DNA from: UBA4124 sp052034745
Lineage (GTDB): Bacteria > Patescibacteriota > Minisyncoccia > Phycocordibacterales > UBA9973
Direction: 5' to 3'
Assembly: GCA_052034745.1 (NCBI GenBank)
Contig: JBPOIF010000015.1
Span: forward strand, 1 to 12,985
DNA length: 12,985 nt
The notes under the pieces were generated by a model. The model ran no database searches, was not told the origin of the DNA, and saw only the letters and a program-made list of their open reading frames with translations. Position numbers and translations under genes: made by a program. Shown one piece after another: positions 1 through 5,552 of the stretch (the stretch's first letter is position 1; every line of letters starts with the position of its first letter).

Positions 1-41
1 TAAGCCGGAAGGAACTATTGCTATCATTGTACGTCGATTAA
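1..41 (+). CDS. Possible C-terminal end of a gene entering from the left
   Basis: Reading from base 3, the frame gives SRKELLLSLYVD followed by TAA at 39-41. This stop would overlap the stop of the convergent DsbB-like gene within a shared TTAA, the same arrangement seen at 2978-2981. The stretch is too short to identify. Another frame (from base 2) is open to 121 but would run 84 bases into the neighbouring gene, so it is less likely. The region may also be plain intergenic DNA. Confidence 0.2.
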   Translation, partial: SRKELLLSLYVD

Positions 42-565
42 GAGTTCTGAGCAATAGTCTTCTGTGGAAAACGTCCTGCGAGAAGGGCGAGGAGAATGCC
101 AAGTCCAAGGACGGTGACTGACATCATGGGAATAGTGATATAGCCAAACTGTAGGACATAGAGAGTGTCACAAGCAACCCCGTCTGGTCCACATACGCCG
201 GTGCCCGCTCCAGGAAAGAGTTCTATATAACGGTGAAAGAGCGCTATAGCAAATCCAATACTTGAAAAGATGAGCACCTGAAGCCTTAGGAGCGCGCTCT
301 TTTGCAAGGTGTTTGTAAAAAGGAGGATTGTGATGGGGAAGATAGCAAGTCTCTGGTACCAGCATAATATACATGGAGCAAAATTGAGTATTTCAGAATA
401 CACGAGACTTCCGATGACAGAAGCAACAAAGACAACTCGTGCAATAGTGGTCGCGTGTGTGGCAACAAAAGTAACGAATTGTTTTTTTGCAATCCATGCA
501 ATGATAATGATGACAATAAAGATTTGGAGCGCTATGGTTCCAATAGCAAGAATAGTGTCAAACAT
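38..565 (-). CDS. DsbB/BdbC-like disulfide bond formation membrane protein
   Basis: The 175-aa protein has about five hydrophobic segments and the two cysteine pairs expected of DsbB/BdbC quinone-linked thiol oxidoreductases. The first pair is in PCILCWYQR (about residues 64-72, a CxxC followed by the conserved QR). The second is in CGPDGVAC (about residues 124-131), in a loop predicted to face the outside. In this family the membrane protein reoxidises a thioredoxin-fold partner and passes electrons to quinone. The partner is very probably the gene just upstream, which ends 5 nt before this start, so the two should be co-transcribed. There is an extra N-terminal membrane segment (about residues 5-25) before the catalytic core. 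Family assignment is secure from the motifs; the quinone partner is inferred. Confidence 0.82.
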   Translation of the reverse strand: MFDTILAIGTIALQIFIVIIIIAWIAKKQFVTFVATHATTIARVVFVASVIGSLVYSEILNFAPCILCWYQRLAIFPITILLFTNTLQKSALLRLQVLIFSSIGFAIALFHRYIELFPGAGTGVCGPDGVACDTLYVLQFGYITIPMMSVTVLGLGILLALLAGRFPQKTIAQNS

Positions 566-570
566 AGGTG

Positions 571-963
571 TTACTCGTTTCCTTCAGGAAGAGGACAACC
601 TGTTTTTTCAGCAAGTGCTTCAAATGTCTCAACACCAACAACGCGAGCGCCATCAGCATAGATCCATGTTGGAAAACTTTTTATATCTACATCAGTACAA
701 ACTGAAAGATTTTCGCGAGACTTTGTTTGGCATTCAACATAAGGGAGGAGTTTTGCTGAACGACCAAAGAGAAGTTTTTGGTCGTGACAATGTGGACACC
801 ACCACGCACCATAAAATTTTGCTCCACTATCATTGATACATTGTGCGAATCCGTCATATTTTCCAGGACGATTTGCTTGTGTTACTAAAAATGCAACAAA
901 CGCCCCAATTAGTACTAAGGTGATAATCCACCATCCATGTTTTTTCATCCCGTTTAGAAACAT
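571..963 (-). CDS. Membrane-anchored thioredoxin-like protein (WCPHC)
   Basis: The 130-aa protein has one N-terminal membrane anchor (about residues 11-28) followed by a compact thioredoxin-like domain. The active site is WWCPHC (about residues 54-59), and SFPTW (about 96-100) supplies the cis-proline. Extra cysteines at C42, C78, C88 and near the C terminus (TGCPLP) resemble the thioredoxin domains found with VKOR or DsbB oxidases. It probably acts outside the membrane as the substrate oxidase recharged by the DsbB-like protein encoded 5 nt downstream. The start at 963 overlaps a palindrome. A second ATG five codons in (948, MKKHGWW) gives a more typical start just before the anchor and may be the true one. 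Confidence 0.75.
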   Translation of the reverse strand: MFLNGMKKHGWWIITLVLIGAFVAFLVTQANRPGKYDGFAQCINDSGAKFYGAWWCPHCHDQKLLFGRSAKLLPYVECQTKSRENLSVCTDVDIKSFPTWIYADGARVVGVETFEALAEKTGCPLPEGNE

Positions 964-986
964 GTCGCAGTGTTAAAAAAGCGACA
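963..986. promoter_or_regulatory. Palindrome over the thioredoxin-like gene start
   Basis: TGTCGC (963-968) and GCGACA (981-986) form a perfect 6-bp inverted repeat with a 12-nt spacer. In the minus-strand mRNA the hairpin would take up the first base of the candidate AUG at 963. It could be an operator, a start-codon hairpin or chance. Confidence 0.3.
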
Positions 987-993
987 CATAAAA

Positions 994-1009
994 TTATTAT
1001 TTGTAATAA
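994..1009. promoter_or_regulatory. AT-rich inverted repeat upstream of the thiol-oxidation pair
   Basis: TTATTA and TAATAA flank TTTG in a perfect 6-4-6 palindrome, 31 nt upstream of the candidate start at 963. It lies in the 122-nt gap after the Fur-family gene. Its composition is Fur-box-like, but the 7-1-7 spacing is not kept, so a regulatory role is only a guess. No convincing -10/-35 pair was found for the downstream genes. Confidence 0.25.
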
Positions 1010-1085
1010 CGACAATTTTTGATGACCCTCCTTTATGGTTAATAGAGGTCCGAGCGCAGTTTCTAAGGGGGTTCATCATGTTAGA

Positions 1086-1517
1086 TTACCGTACCGCGCG
1101 AGCACATTTTTTGCAAGTGCCAAAAAAGTAGAGTGCGTGATCTCGAAGAGTTGAAAAATCGCGCGATGTTCTGAGTGCTTGATCTGAAATATTTTTTACA
1201 CAAAAAGGGATGGTCTCTATTTTTTCGCAAGATACACACTGAATGTGATGCGCGTGGTGTTTCGTGGAGTACTCAAATAGTGTTTTCTCTTTTTGAAGTG
1301 AGAGACTGCGTACCAATCCTTTTTCTTCGAAGCTCGCGAGTGTGCGATATATAGTTACGACGTCAAGACGAGAGAGTGTTGAGGTGTTCTGGAGGTCTTG
1401 GACCGAAACAGGACCGTTTGTACTTTGAAGTTCTTGAAGCACGAGAGCTCGCGCAGGGGTTACTTTGAGGCCTGCTTGTTTGAGTATGGTTTCTGGAGAG
1501 GGGGTTGCATGTTTCAT
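1086..1517 (-). CDS. Fur-family metal-dependent transcriptional regulator
   Basis: At 143 aa this is a full-length Fur/Zur/PerR-type repressor. The N-terminal winged helix covers about residues 10-80 (LKVTPARALVLQ, then VVTIYRTLASFEEKGLV as recognition helix and wing). The C-terminal dimerisation domain carries HHAHHIQC (metal site) and two structural-zinc CxxC pairs, CVSC (about 96-99) and CKKC (about 135-138). The metal specificity cannot be read directly. Divergence from a ZIP-like transporter and a 7-1-7 palindrome between the genes favour a zinc or iron uptake repressor rather than PerR. The -10 TATACT lies 8 nt before the ATG and there is no Shine-Dalgarno, so the mRNA is probably leaderless or nearly so. 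Confidence 0.9.
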   Translation of the reverse strand: MKHATPSPETILKQAGLKVTPARALVLQELQSTNGPVSVQDLQNTSTLSRLDVVTIYRTLASFEEKGLVRSLSLQKEKTLFEYSTKHHAHHIQCVSCEKIETIPFCVKNISDQALRTSRDFSTLRDHALYFFGTCKKCARAVR

Positions 1518-1533
1518 ACATACTGAGTATACT
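1505..1533 (+). promoter_or_regulatory. Promoter of the ZIP-like transporter
   Basis: TTGCAT (1505-1510), a 17-nt spacer and TATACT (1528-1533). The -35 lies inside the fur coding sequence. Predicted transcription start is near 1540, inside the 7-1-7 palindrome, as expected for a repressor-controlled promoter. Confidence 0.55.
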
Positions 1534-1553
1534 CAAATGCAAATAATTTGCAA
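1526..1553 (-). promoter_or_regulatory. Promoter of the Fur-family gene
   Basis: On the minus strand, TTGCAA (1548-1553), a 16-nt spacer and TATACT (1526-1531). TGAGTATACTCA (1524-1535) is a perfect palindrome, so the two divergent promoters share overlapping -10 boxes. Confidence 0.5.
1538..1552. promoter_or_regulatory. 7-1-7 Fur-family operator candidate
   Basis: TGCAAAT-A-ATTTGCA is a perfect 7-1-7 inverted repeat, the architecture of Fur-family operators (compare the classic TGATAAT-N-ATTATCA). It covers the predicted transcription start of the transporter and the -35 of the regulator. Bound repressor would block the transporter and autoregulate its own gene. Confidence 0.6.
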
Positions 1554-1555
1554 TT

Positions 1556-2200
1556 ATGAAATATCTTCACACAACACAACTCTACACTCGCGGAGCAGTC
1601 ACAGGGCTTCTCGTTGCTTTTATCATCTTTACTTTAAAAGAGCTTGTTGCCCAGCCGTGGTGGTTTTTTGGTGGAGTGGTGGTTAGTATACTTGCGGTCC
1701 TTCTCGCACAAAAGACTGCCCACCATTTTCATCACCATCATACCCACGCGGGAGATTCAAGTTTTGATGTTCTTGCTATTATTGTTCTTTTTCTTGCGAA
1801 TACGTTTCATCCTGCGGTGGATGGATTTTCTATCTACGAAGTGTTTGAAGGAGGAGGAGCTGTTGCAGGGGGTGTGTTTCTCGGAGGGGTTGTCCTTCAT
1901 GAGATTTTTCGACAAGGGGTACTTATCACCGCGTTTAAAACAATGGGGGTACGGTGGTTTTGGGTGGTTATCACCGCACTTGCTGGCATCGGGATAGGTA
2001 TTACTACAGGTTTTCTTGGAACACACTTCTTTCACGATCATGAAGGGGTGATAGACCTGGTTACACTTTTCGCTTATGTCTTTATTGTGAGTGAGTTTTA
2101 TTTCACTGACCATCACAAGGAAGCAAAAGGTACGTCATGGTTTGTGGTGCTCGGTCTTGTGATAGGGACAATACTTTCACTTTTCTTTAAGGCACACTAA
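1556..2200 (+). CDS. ZIP-family-like divalent metal transporter
   Basis: The 214-aa integral membrane protein has about seven hydrophobic segments. A histidine-rich loop (HHFHHHHTHAGD, about residues 56-67) follows the second segment. The two metal-site helices characteristic of ZIP transporters are recognisable: FHPAVDGF (about 83-90) and VVLHEIFRQG (about 112-121), matching the family patterns HNxxDG and HExP. It should import zinc or a related metal across the cytoplasmic membrane. It is somewhat shorter than typical ZIPs and the second motif has F-R-Q where P-H/Q-E is usual, so substrate is uncertain. The gene is divergent from the Fur-family regulator. No Shine-Dalgarno is present. Confidence 0.72.
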   Translation: MKYLHTTQLYTRGAVTGLLVAFIIFTLKELVAQPWWFFGGVVVSILAVLLAQKTAHHFHHHHTHAGDSSFDVLAIIVLFLANTFHPAVDGFSIYEVFEGGGAVAGGVFLGGVVLHEIFRQGVLITAFKTMGVRWFWVVITALAGIGIGITTGFLGTHFFHDHEGVIDLVTLFAYVFIVSEFYFTDHHKEAKGTSWFVVLGLVIGTILSLFFKAH

Positions 2201-2228
2201 TTTTAAAAACCCTCGAGAGAGTTTTTTT

Positions 2229-2372
2229 GGTCACGAGTTACTAAGTAAAAATCTTCGCTATTGCTTGAATTGTACTAAGTACTCTCGACCCCGTCTCACC
2301 ATGTCTTTCGTTTCCTCAAGACAAAGGTTCCGACTCACCATAATAAAACTAAAGCAGTTTAGTTTTATTATG
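2229..2372 (-). repeat. tRNA-downstream repeat, copy A (after tRNA-Lys)
   Basis: In tRNA sense it starts with the CTGC-loop hairpin, then GGTGAGTCGGAACC, a variable middle, GACGGGGTCGAGAGTACTTA, a spacer and TAGTAACTCGTGACC. The last two blocks recur almost unchanged in copy B (6622-6756) and in weaker form in copies C and D. Together with 2201-2228 it fills the gap between the transporter and tRNA-Lys. I see no gene in it. Confidence 0.75.
2339..2372 (-). terminator. CTGC-loop hairpin after tRNA-Lys
   Basis: A perfect 15-bp stem (2339-2353 with 2358-2372) closes a four-base loop that reads CTGC in tRNA sense. The 3' arm is U-rich but there is no pure U tract, so it is a plausible but imperfect terminator. 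It begins 8 nt after the tRNA 3' end. Confidence 0.6.
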
Positions 2373-2380
2373 TACTATTG

Positions 2381-2453
2381 TGCCCTCAGCAGGGCTCGAA
2401 CCTGCGACCGTCTCCTTAAAAGGGAGCTGCTCTACCAGCTGAGCTATGAGGGC
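2381..2453 (-). tRNA. tRNA-Lys (anticodon TTT)
   Basis: A 73-nt cloverleaf. Acceptor GCCCTCA pairs with TGAGGGC. The D stem is GCTC/GAGC and the anticodon loop is CTTTTAA with anticodon TTT. The T arm is GCAGG-TTCGAGC-CCTGC and the discriminator is A. CCA is not encoded (the genome reads CA after the discriminator). The G27-A43 pair at the base of the anticodon stem is mismatched. Its promoter lies inside the start of the divergent methyltransferase gene. Confidence 0.95.
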
Positions 2454-2476
2454 ATACTGGCCAAATTGCGTCAGAA

Positions 2477-2505
2477 ACTATACCATGCAAATGATATGGA
2501 ATCAA
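2477..2505 (-). promoter_or_regulatory. Promoter of tRNA-Lys
   Basis: On the minus strand, TTGATT (2500-2505), a 17-nt spacer and TATAGT (2477-2482), predicting transcription from about 2470. The -35 lies within the first codons of the divergent methyltransferase gene. Confidence 0.6.
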
Positions 2506-2981
2506 ACATACCACAAAAATCTCTCATCCTCTACAATATTCGAAGTAATGAAAATGTCGGCTCCCTTTTTCGCACAGCTGATGCTATAGGGGTAGACAAG
2601 ATATATTTGGTCGGCTATACACCAACACCGATTGATCGGTTCGGGCGCCCCGTGGGTGCAATCGCAAAGACTGCCCTTGGTGCTGAAAAAAATATTTCTT
2701 GGGAAAAGGTTGATTCGATAGATACCCTACTTGATTATTTGAGAGAGCAACAGGTTCAGGTGATAGCTATTGAGCAAAGTGCTCGCTCGGTAGACTATAA
2801 AAATGTCACAGTGCAGTTTCCTGTTGCGTGTATGTTAGGCAATGAAGTTGAGGGGATAGAAGAAGAGATTCTCAAGAAGGTTTCTGTTGTTGCCGAGATT
2901 CCTATGCGAGGAAAAAAAGAGTCTCTCAATGTCTCTGTTGCCGGAGGTGTCGCACTTTTTCGGCTTTTTGATATGCATTAA
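2496..2981 (+). CDS. TrmH/SpoU-family (SPOUT) RNA 2'-O-methyltransferase
   Basis: The 161-aa protein is essentially the bare SPOUT catalytic domain. All three family motifs are present. Motif 1 is RSNENVGSLFRTADAIG with the catalytic-type Asn/Arg (about residues 15-31). Motif 2 is CMLGNEVEGI (about 114-123). Motif 3 is IPMRGKKESLNVSVAGGVAL (about 136-155), which forms part of the knotted SAM pocket. It should methylate ribose 2'-OH in tRNA or rRNA; the substrate cannot be assigned. The start at 2496 (MESNIPQ) fits the fold. The frame stays open to 2265, but that extension is only the antisense of tRNA-Lys. The stop overlaps the stop of the convergent small gene by four bases (TTAA). Confidence 0.88.
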   Translation: MESNIPQKSLILYNIRSNENVGSLFRTADAIGVDKIYLVGYTPTPIDRFGRPVGAIAKTALGAEKNISWEKVDSIDTLLDYLREQQVQVIAIEQSARSVDYKNVTVQFPVACMLGNEVEGIEEEILKKVSVVAEIPMRGKKESLNVSVAGGVALFRLFDMH

Positions 2982-3148
2982 CGAGCCTTGAATTCCTCGT
3001 AGGTGTATGGTCTGCCTGTAGAAAAAGGTTCTTGGGGCTGTTCGATGAAGGGAAGGTGTTTATTTTCAACACGAGTATACCCCCCAGTGAGTACCCATAG
3101 CACCCATAAGGTGATAAGTGCAAGCAAAAACCATTTTAGTTCTCCCAT
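2978..3148 (-). CDS. Small single-pass membrane protein, 56 aa
   Basis: The frame runs from ATG at 3148 to TAA at 2978. It encodes MGELKWFLLALITLWVLWVL, a tryptophan-rich membrane helix, then GGYTRVENKH and a hydrophilic tail ending PYTYEEFKAR. An extended -10 (TGATATACT) lies 6 nt before the ATG, which supports a real, probably leaderless gene. I do not recognise the family. The tail should lie on the side opposite the short N terminus. It is convergent with, and overlaps by four bases, the methyltransferase gene. Confidence 0.6.
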   Translation of the reverse strand: MGELKWFLLALITLWVLWVLTGGYTRVENKHLPFIEQPQEPFSTGRPYTYEEFKAR

Positions 3149-3154
3149 ACAGGG

Positions 3155-3163
3155 AGTATATCA
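3155..3163 (-). promoter_or_regulatory. Extended -10 of the 56-aa gene
   Basis: TGATATACT on the minus strand, a TGn-extended -10, with transcription predicted at or next to the A of the start codon at 3148. No clear -35 is visible. Confidence 0.5.
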
Positions 3164-3189
3164 AAAAGTATTTTTGTGATAGGATAATT

Positions 3190-3217
3190 TTGACATAGTA
3201 TTGTTCACCTTTAAATT
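3190..3217 (+). promoter_or_regulatory. Promoter of the 23-codon unit
   Basis: A perfect -35 TTGACA (3190-3195), a 16-nt spacer and TAAATT (3212-3217). The predicted start of transcription coincides with the ATG at 3224. Confidence 0.55.
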
Positions 3218-3223
3218 ACTTCT

Positions 3224-3295
3224 ATGAAGAAATTTAAGCGCCTTTTTAACAAAGGACCGGTCGTATCTAAAAACGACAAAATGACCAAAATCTGA
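3224..3295 (+). CDS. 23-codon ORF or small RNA between a promoter and a terminator
   Basis: The ORF encodes a very basic 23-aa peptide, starting MKKFKRLFNKGPVV and ending KMTKI, with TGA at 3293. It is the only ORF in an isolated transcription unit running from a consensus-like promoter to a strong hairpin at 3312, about 115 nt in all. It could be a leaderless micro-protein, or the transcript could be a small RNA with an incidental ORF. The same frame continues DAD, a second TGA at 3305, then NGGGKGP into the terminator stem. I do not recognise the product. Confidence 0.4.
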   Translation: MKKFKRLFNKGPVVSKNDKMTKI

Positions 3296-3311
3296 GATGC
3301 CGACTGAAACG

Positions 3312-3336
3312 GTGGGGGAAAAGGCCCCCACTTTTT
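3312..3336 (+). terminator. Intrinsic terminator of the 23-codon unit
   Basis: GTGGGGG (3312-3318) pairs with CCCCCAC (3325-3331) around a six-base loop, followed directly by TTTTT. It ends at the stop codon of the convergent ruvA. Confidence 0.85.
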
Positions 3337-3880
3337 ATTTCTGTATTTTTTGGAGCGCGTCGGTGATTTGTTTTTGGAGAGGGAGAGTGTTGTCGATTGA
3401 TCCTATAACACCGCGAACTTGGTATTCTTTGTAGCCAAGAGAAAGGAGTGCTTCGACAAGATCGCTTTCTGGCCCTTGTGCACTCGCATCAAATACATCC
3501 AGTTTATCTTTGAGGTCGATTACTATTTTTTCTGCGGTCTTTTTCCCTATTCCAGGTACGAGGGAGATACTTTTGGCATCACCGTTTTTTATGATACGAA
3601 CAAGGTCAGGAAGTGTATAGAGAGTGAGCATCTGAAGAGCTGTTTTTGGCCCAACGCCTGAGACCCCTATCAAAATGCGGAATAGATTTTTTTCTTCCTT
3701 TGTGAGAAAGCCGTAGAGTTCCTGGGCATCCTCCCGGATGATGAGATGCGTATAAAAGGTCGCCATACTTCCAAGAAGAGGGAGTGCCGGGGTGTAAATC
3801 GTATATCCGATGCCGTTAATTTCAACGATAACGCTTTTCTCATCGTGCTCGATCACAGTTCCGGTAATTCGAGCAATCAT
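3335..3880 (-). CDS. ruvA: Holliday junction branch migration protein RuvA
   Basis: The 181-aa protein has the RuvA layout. An N-terminal OB fold begins MIARITGTVIEHDEKSVIVE, with the familiar VREDA-like segment IIREDAQELYGF at about residues 47-58. A central domain has two helix-hairpin-helix motifs, GVSGVGPKTALQML (about 72-85) and LVPGIGKKTAEKIVIDLKDK (about 107-126). A C-terminal three-helix domain (ESDLVEALLSLGYKEYQV onward) contacts RuvB. A RuvA tetramer binds the four-way junction and loads RuvB. Length is slightly below the usual 190-205 aa because the acidic linker is short. An ATG directly upstream (3883) would add one Met. ruvB and ruvC are not in this window. Confidence 0.95.
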   Translation of the reverse strand: MIARITGTVIEHDEKSVIVEINGIGYTIYTPALPLLGSMATFYTHLIIREDAQELYGFLTKEEKNLFRILIGVSGVGPKTALQMLTLYTLPDLVRIIKNGDAKSISLVPGIGKKTAEKIVIDLKDKLDVFDASAQGPESDLVEALLSLGYKEYQVRGVIGSIDNTLPLQKQITDALQKIQK

Positions 3881-4015
3881 CACATACGAAACACACAGTA
3901 ATTGTTTCCTGTGGTGTTTTTGTTAGTTTTTTGTATAAATAGTCTGACCATAAAGGGGTTCGTCACGGTTTTGCATGTGACCATGCCTGTATAATACCAC
4001 GGACATCGGGTGCTC

Positions 4016-4044
4016 TTGCGACAGGAGGGGTTCCCTGGTATAGT
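4016..4044 (+). promoter_or_regulatory. Promoter of rpsT
   Basis: TTGCGA (4016-4021), a 17-nt spacer and TATAGT (4039-4044). Transcription should start near 4051, leaving at most about 3 nt before the ATG. The S20 mRNA would be leaderless or nearly so. Confidence 0.6.
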
Positions 4045-4053
4045 GTTCCCGTT

Positions 4054-4317
4054 ATGCCAATCACCAAATCAGCAAAAAAAGCACTCCGTGTCTCTGACCG
4101 AAAGCGTGCTGTAAATGACCGCACAAAAAAGGTTTTGAAAGAAGGAACCAAAAATGTTCAGAAACTTGTCGTTGCAAAGAAGTGGAAAGAAGCGAAAGCA
4201 AGTCTTCCCGAAGCATATGCCGCAATTGATAAGGCAGCAAAAAAAGGAACTATCAAGAAAAACACTGCTGCTCGAAAAAAAGCACGGCTTTCTCGGATGA
4301 CAAAAGAGTCTAAATAA
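4054..4317 (+). CDS. rpsT: Small ribosomal subunit protein bS20
   Basis: The 87-aa protein is lysine-rich and helical throughout, beginning MPITKSAKKALRVSDRKRAV, which matches the S20 pattern of an N-terminal SAxKR helix. It ends with the family's GTIKKNTAARKKARLSR segment (about residues 65-81). S20 binds 16S rRNA at the foot of the 30S subunit early in assembly. The length is typical. It is a single-gene unit with its own promoter and a strong terminator immediately after the stop. There is no Shine-Dalgarno. Confidence 0.95.
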   Translation: MPITKSAKKALRVSDRKRAVNDRTKKVLKEGTKNVQKLVVAKKWKEAKASLPEAYAAIDKAAKKGTIKKNTAARKKARLSRMTKESK

Positions 4318-4318
4318 A

Positions 4319-4350
4319 CAAAAACACCCCCTAAGGGGTGTTTTTGTTTT
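4319..4350 (+). terminator. rpsT terminator
   Basis: A 12-bp stem with C-rich core (CACCCC/GGGGTG) and A/T flanks, loop CTAA at 4331-4334, then a T run. It starts 2 nt after the rpsT stop and ends directly before the next gene's extended -10. Confidence 0.9.
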
Positions 4351-4359
4351 TGCTATACT
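4351..4359 (+). promoter_or_regulatory. Extended -10 of the glutaredoxin-like gene
   Basis: TGCTATACT, a TGn-extended -10 whose predicted start of transcription falls on the ATG at 4366. No -35 is needed or clear, because the T tract of the terminator precedes it. Confidence 0.55.
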
Positions 4360-4365
4360 TTGTGT

Positions 4366-4629
4366 ATGCTTTATGAATTTTACGGAGAAGAGTGTCCTCA
4401 CTGTCAAAAGATGCGCAAACTCACTGATAGACTAATGAAAGAACATTCAGATATTGTAGTGACTCGAAAAGAGGTCTGGCACAACAAGGAAAATATGGCA
4501 CTTATCAAGACACTTGATACAAAAGACGAGTGTGGTGGTGTTCCTTTTTTTTATAACGAGACAACGAAAGCGTGGCTTTGTGGAGAAGTGACGTACGAAG
4601 AGATTCTCGCCTGGGCAGGGGTGGAGTAG
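4366..4629 (+). CDS. Glutaredoxin/thioredoxin-fold protein (CPHC)
   Basis: The 87-aa protein has the short thioredoxin fold. Strand 1 is MLYEFYGEE, leading to the redox motif CPHC (about residues 10-13). The cis-proline loop is GGVPFFYN (about 58-65), and the last helix is TYEEILAWAG. An extra cysteine precedes the cis-Pro loop (DECGG) and another sits in WLCGE. No signal peptide or anchor is visible, so it is probably cytoplasmic, unlike the membrane-anchored thioredoxin at 571-963. A TTG at 4360 could extend it by two residues, but it lies just beyond the -10, so ATG 4366 is preferred. Confidence 0.75.
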   Translation: MLYEFYGEECPHCQKMRKLTDRLMKEHSDIVVTRKEVWHNKENMALIKTLDTKDECGGVPFFYNETTKAWLCGEVTYEEILAWAGVE

Positions 4630-4820
4630 TAGAGACAAGTTGGAACCAGTTCTATTTATGGGTTTTTGAAGCGTCTGAGGCGATTTTAGGGATAACTAGT
4701 AAGGAAAAAGTCCTTGTCCTTTAGGAATAACAAGAGAAATAAGGGTCACAGGAAAGGAATGGAATAGGTTCAGACCATAGATATGTTCGGAATAGTATTA
4801 GTCTGCTATTGTAGTCGTAT

Positions 4821-5351
4821 ATGAAGGCGGTATTGATAGGAACCCTCGGACATCCTGGCTCAGGAAAGTCGTATTTCTCGGAACGACTAGCAAAGAAAGC
4901 GGACTTTTTCCACCTCTCAGTAGACAAGGTTCGGCACGCACTATTTGAGAAACCAACGTATACGAAAGAAGAGCACGAAGCCGTGTATCGATTGGTTGAT
5001 TATCTTGCAGAAGAATTACTAAGGAAAAATATTAACGTCATATACGATGCGAACTTCAGCTTTAAAAGAAGCAGAGAAAAGTTAAAACACATTGCTAAGA
5101 AATTTCACACAAAGCACTATGTTGTTTGGATACAGACAAATGAAGACGTTGCACTTAAGCGTATTGAAAGACGCTCTCGATACAAACAAAAAGATAAAAA
5201 ACTGCTGTATCGACCCATATCGCTTGAAGTATTTAATAAATTAAAAAGCGAAATTGAGTTACCTACAAAGGGTGAACCAATTATTATTATCGATGGACAC
5301 AAATCGTTTAGCGATCAATTTAAAGTATTAAAGAAAAAGCTTAAGTTCTAA
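4821..5351 (+). CDS. P-loop nucleotide/small-molecule kinase-like ATPase
   Basis: The 176-aa protein begins with a Walker A motif in GTLGHPGSGKSYF (about residues 8-20). It has the layout of AAA_33/zeta-toxin-type kinases: LSVDKVRHALF (about 32-42, phosphate-acceptor region), VIYDANFSFKRSRE (about 73-86, the DAN motif followed by the basic stretch) and lid arginines in RIERRSRYK (about 118-126). The substrate is unknown; zeta-like toxins, RNA-end kinases and metabolic kinases share this pattern. No antitoxin-like gene is adjacent. The gene is visibly richer in A and in AAA/ATT codons than its neighbours, suggesting transfer. An extended -10 (TGCTATTGT, 4804-4812) lies 8 nt before the ATG. The 191 nt upstream (4630-4820) hold no other feature I can support. 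Confidence 0.72.
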   Translation: MKAVLIGTLGHPGSGKSYFSERLAKKADFFHLSVDKVRHALFEKPTYTKEEHEAVYRLVDYLAEELLRKNINVIYDANFSFKRSREKLKHIAKKFHTKHYVVWIQTNEDVALKRIERRSRYKQKDKKLLYRPISLEVFNKLKSEIELPTKGEPIIIIDGHKSFSDQFKVLKKKLKF

Positions 5352-5439
5352 TTACTTCGAACCTTAGATAATATTCGGAACTTTTAGTTAAAAAATTGTC
5401 CACTCGATAGGACTCGCCTCTCCCTGCGGTCGAGATCCA

Positions 5440-5495
5440 CAATACTTCTACCGCCTTCGGCGAAGAGTATTGGGACCTACGATTCGATTCCTACC
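5440..5495 (-). repeat. Structured non-coding segment with inverted tRNA-Arg T-arm copy
   Basis: CAATACT (5440-5446) pairs with AGTATTG (5466-5472), with an inner CGCC-TTC-GGCG hairpin. At 5483-5495, TTCGATTCCTACC is identical to the T-loop and T-stem 3' strand of tRNA-Arg(GCG), but in the opposite orientation. The 5352-5507 stretch has no gene. Confidence 0.5.
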
Positions 5496-5507
5496 TTCGG
5501 GGGTCAT

Positions 5508-5550
5508 ATATGAAAAAAGACTTGGCATACAACCAAGTCCTTTTTCATAT
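5508..5550 (-). terminator. Bidirectional terminator between the kinase gene and tRNA-Arg(GCG)
   Basis: An 18-bp stem with one mismatch (5508-5525 with 5533-5550) has a G/C core (GACTTGG/CCAAGTC) and A/T runs on both sides. It starts 2 nt after the tRNA 3' end. The loop is TTGTATG in tRNA sense, so this hairpin is not a member of the CTGC-loop set. Confidence 0.8.
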
Positions 5551-5552
5551 TG

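Noticed and set aside
956..1078. Minus-strand ORF of about 40 codons between the Fur-family gene and the thioredoxin-like gene
   Set aside because: It has no family features, runs through both inverted repeats and overlaps the next gene's start. The AAAGGAGGG at 1025-1033 looks like a Shine-Dalgarno but has no ATG at a suitable distance.
2206..2229. Terminator after the ZIP-like gene (AAAAACCCTC...GAGTTTTTTT)
   Set aside because: Only three G/C pairs around a GAGA loop with a two-base bulge; too weak to annotate, though the T run makes some termination possible.
2265..2495. 77-codon N-terminal extension of the SPOUT methyltransferase
   Set aside because: It reads through repeat copy A and the antisense of tRNA-Lys (ALSRARTCDRLLKRE). 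The conserved domain starts after ATG 2496.
3293..3330. TGA recoding (Trp or Gly) extending the 23-codon ORF to an NGGGKGP tail
   Set aside because: TGA serves as a normal stop in the pilN/pilO ATGA overlap, and the extension consists of terminator-stem sequence.
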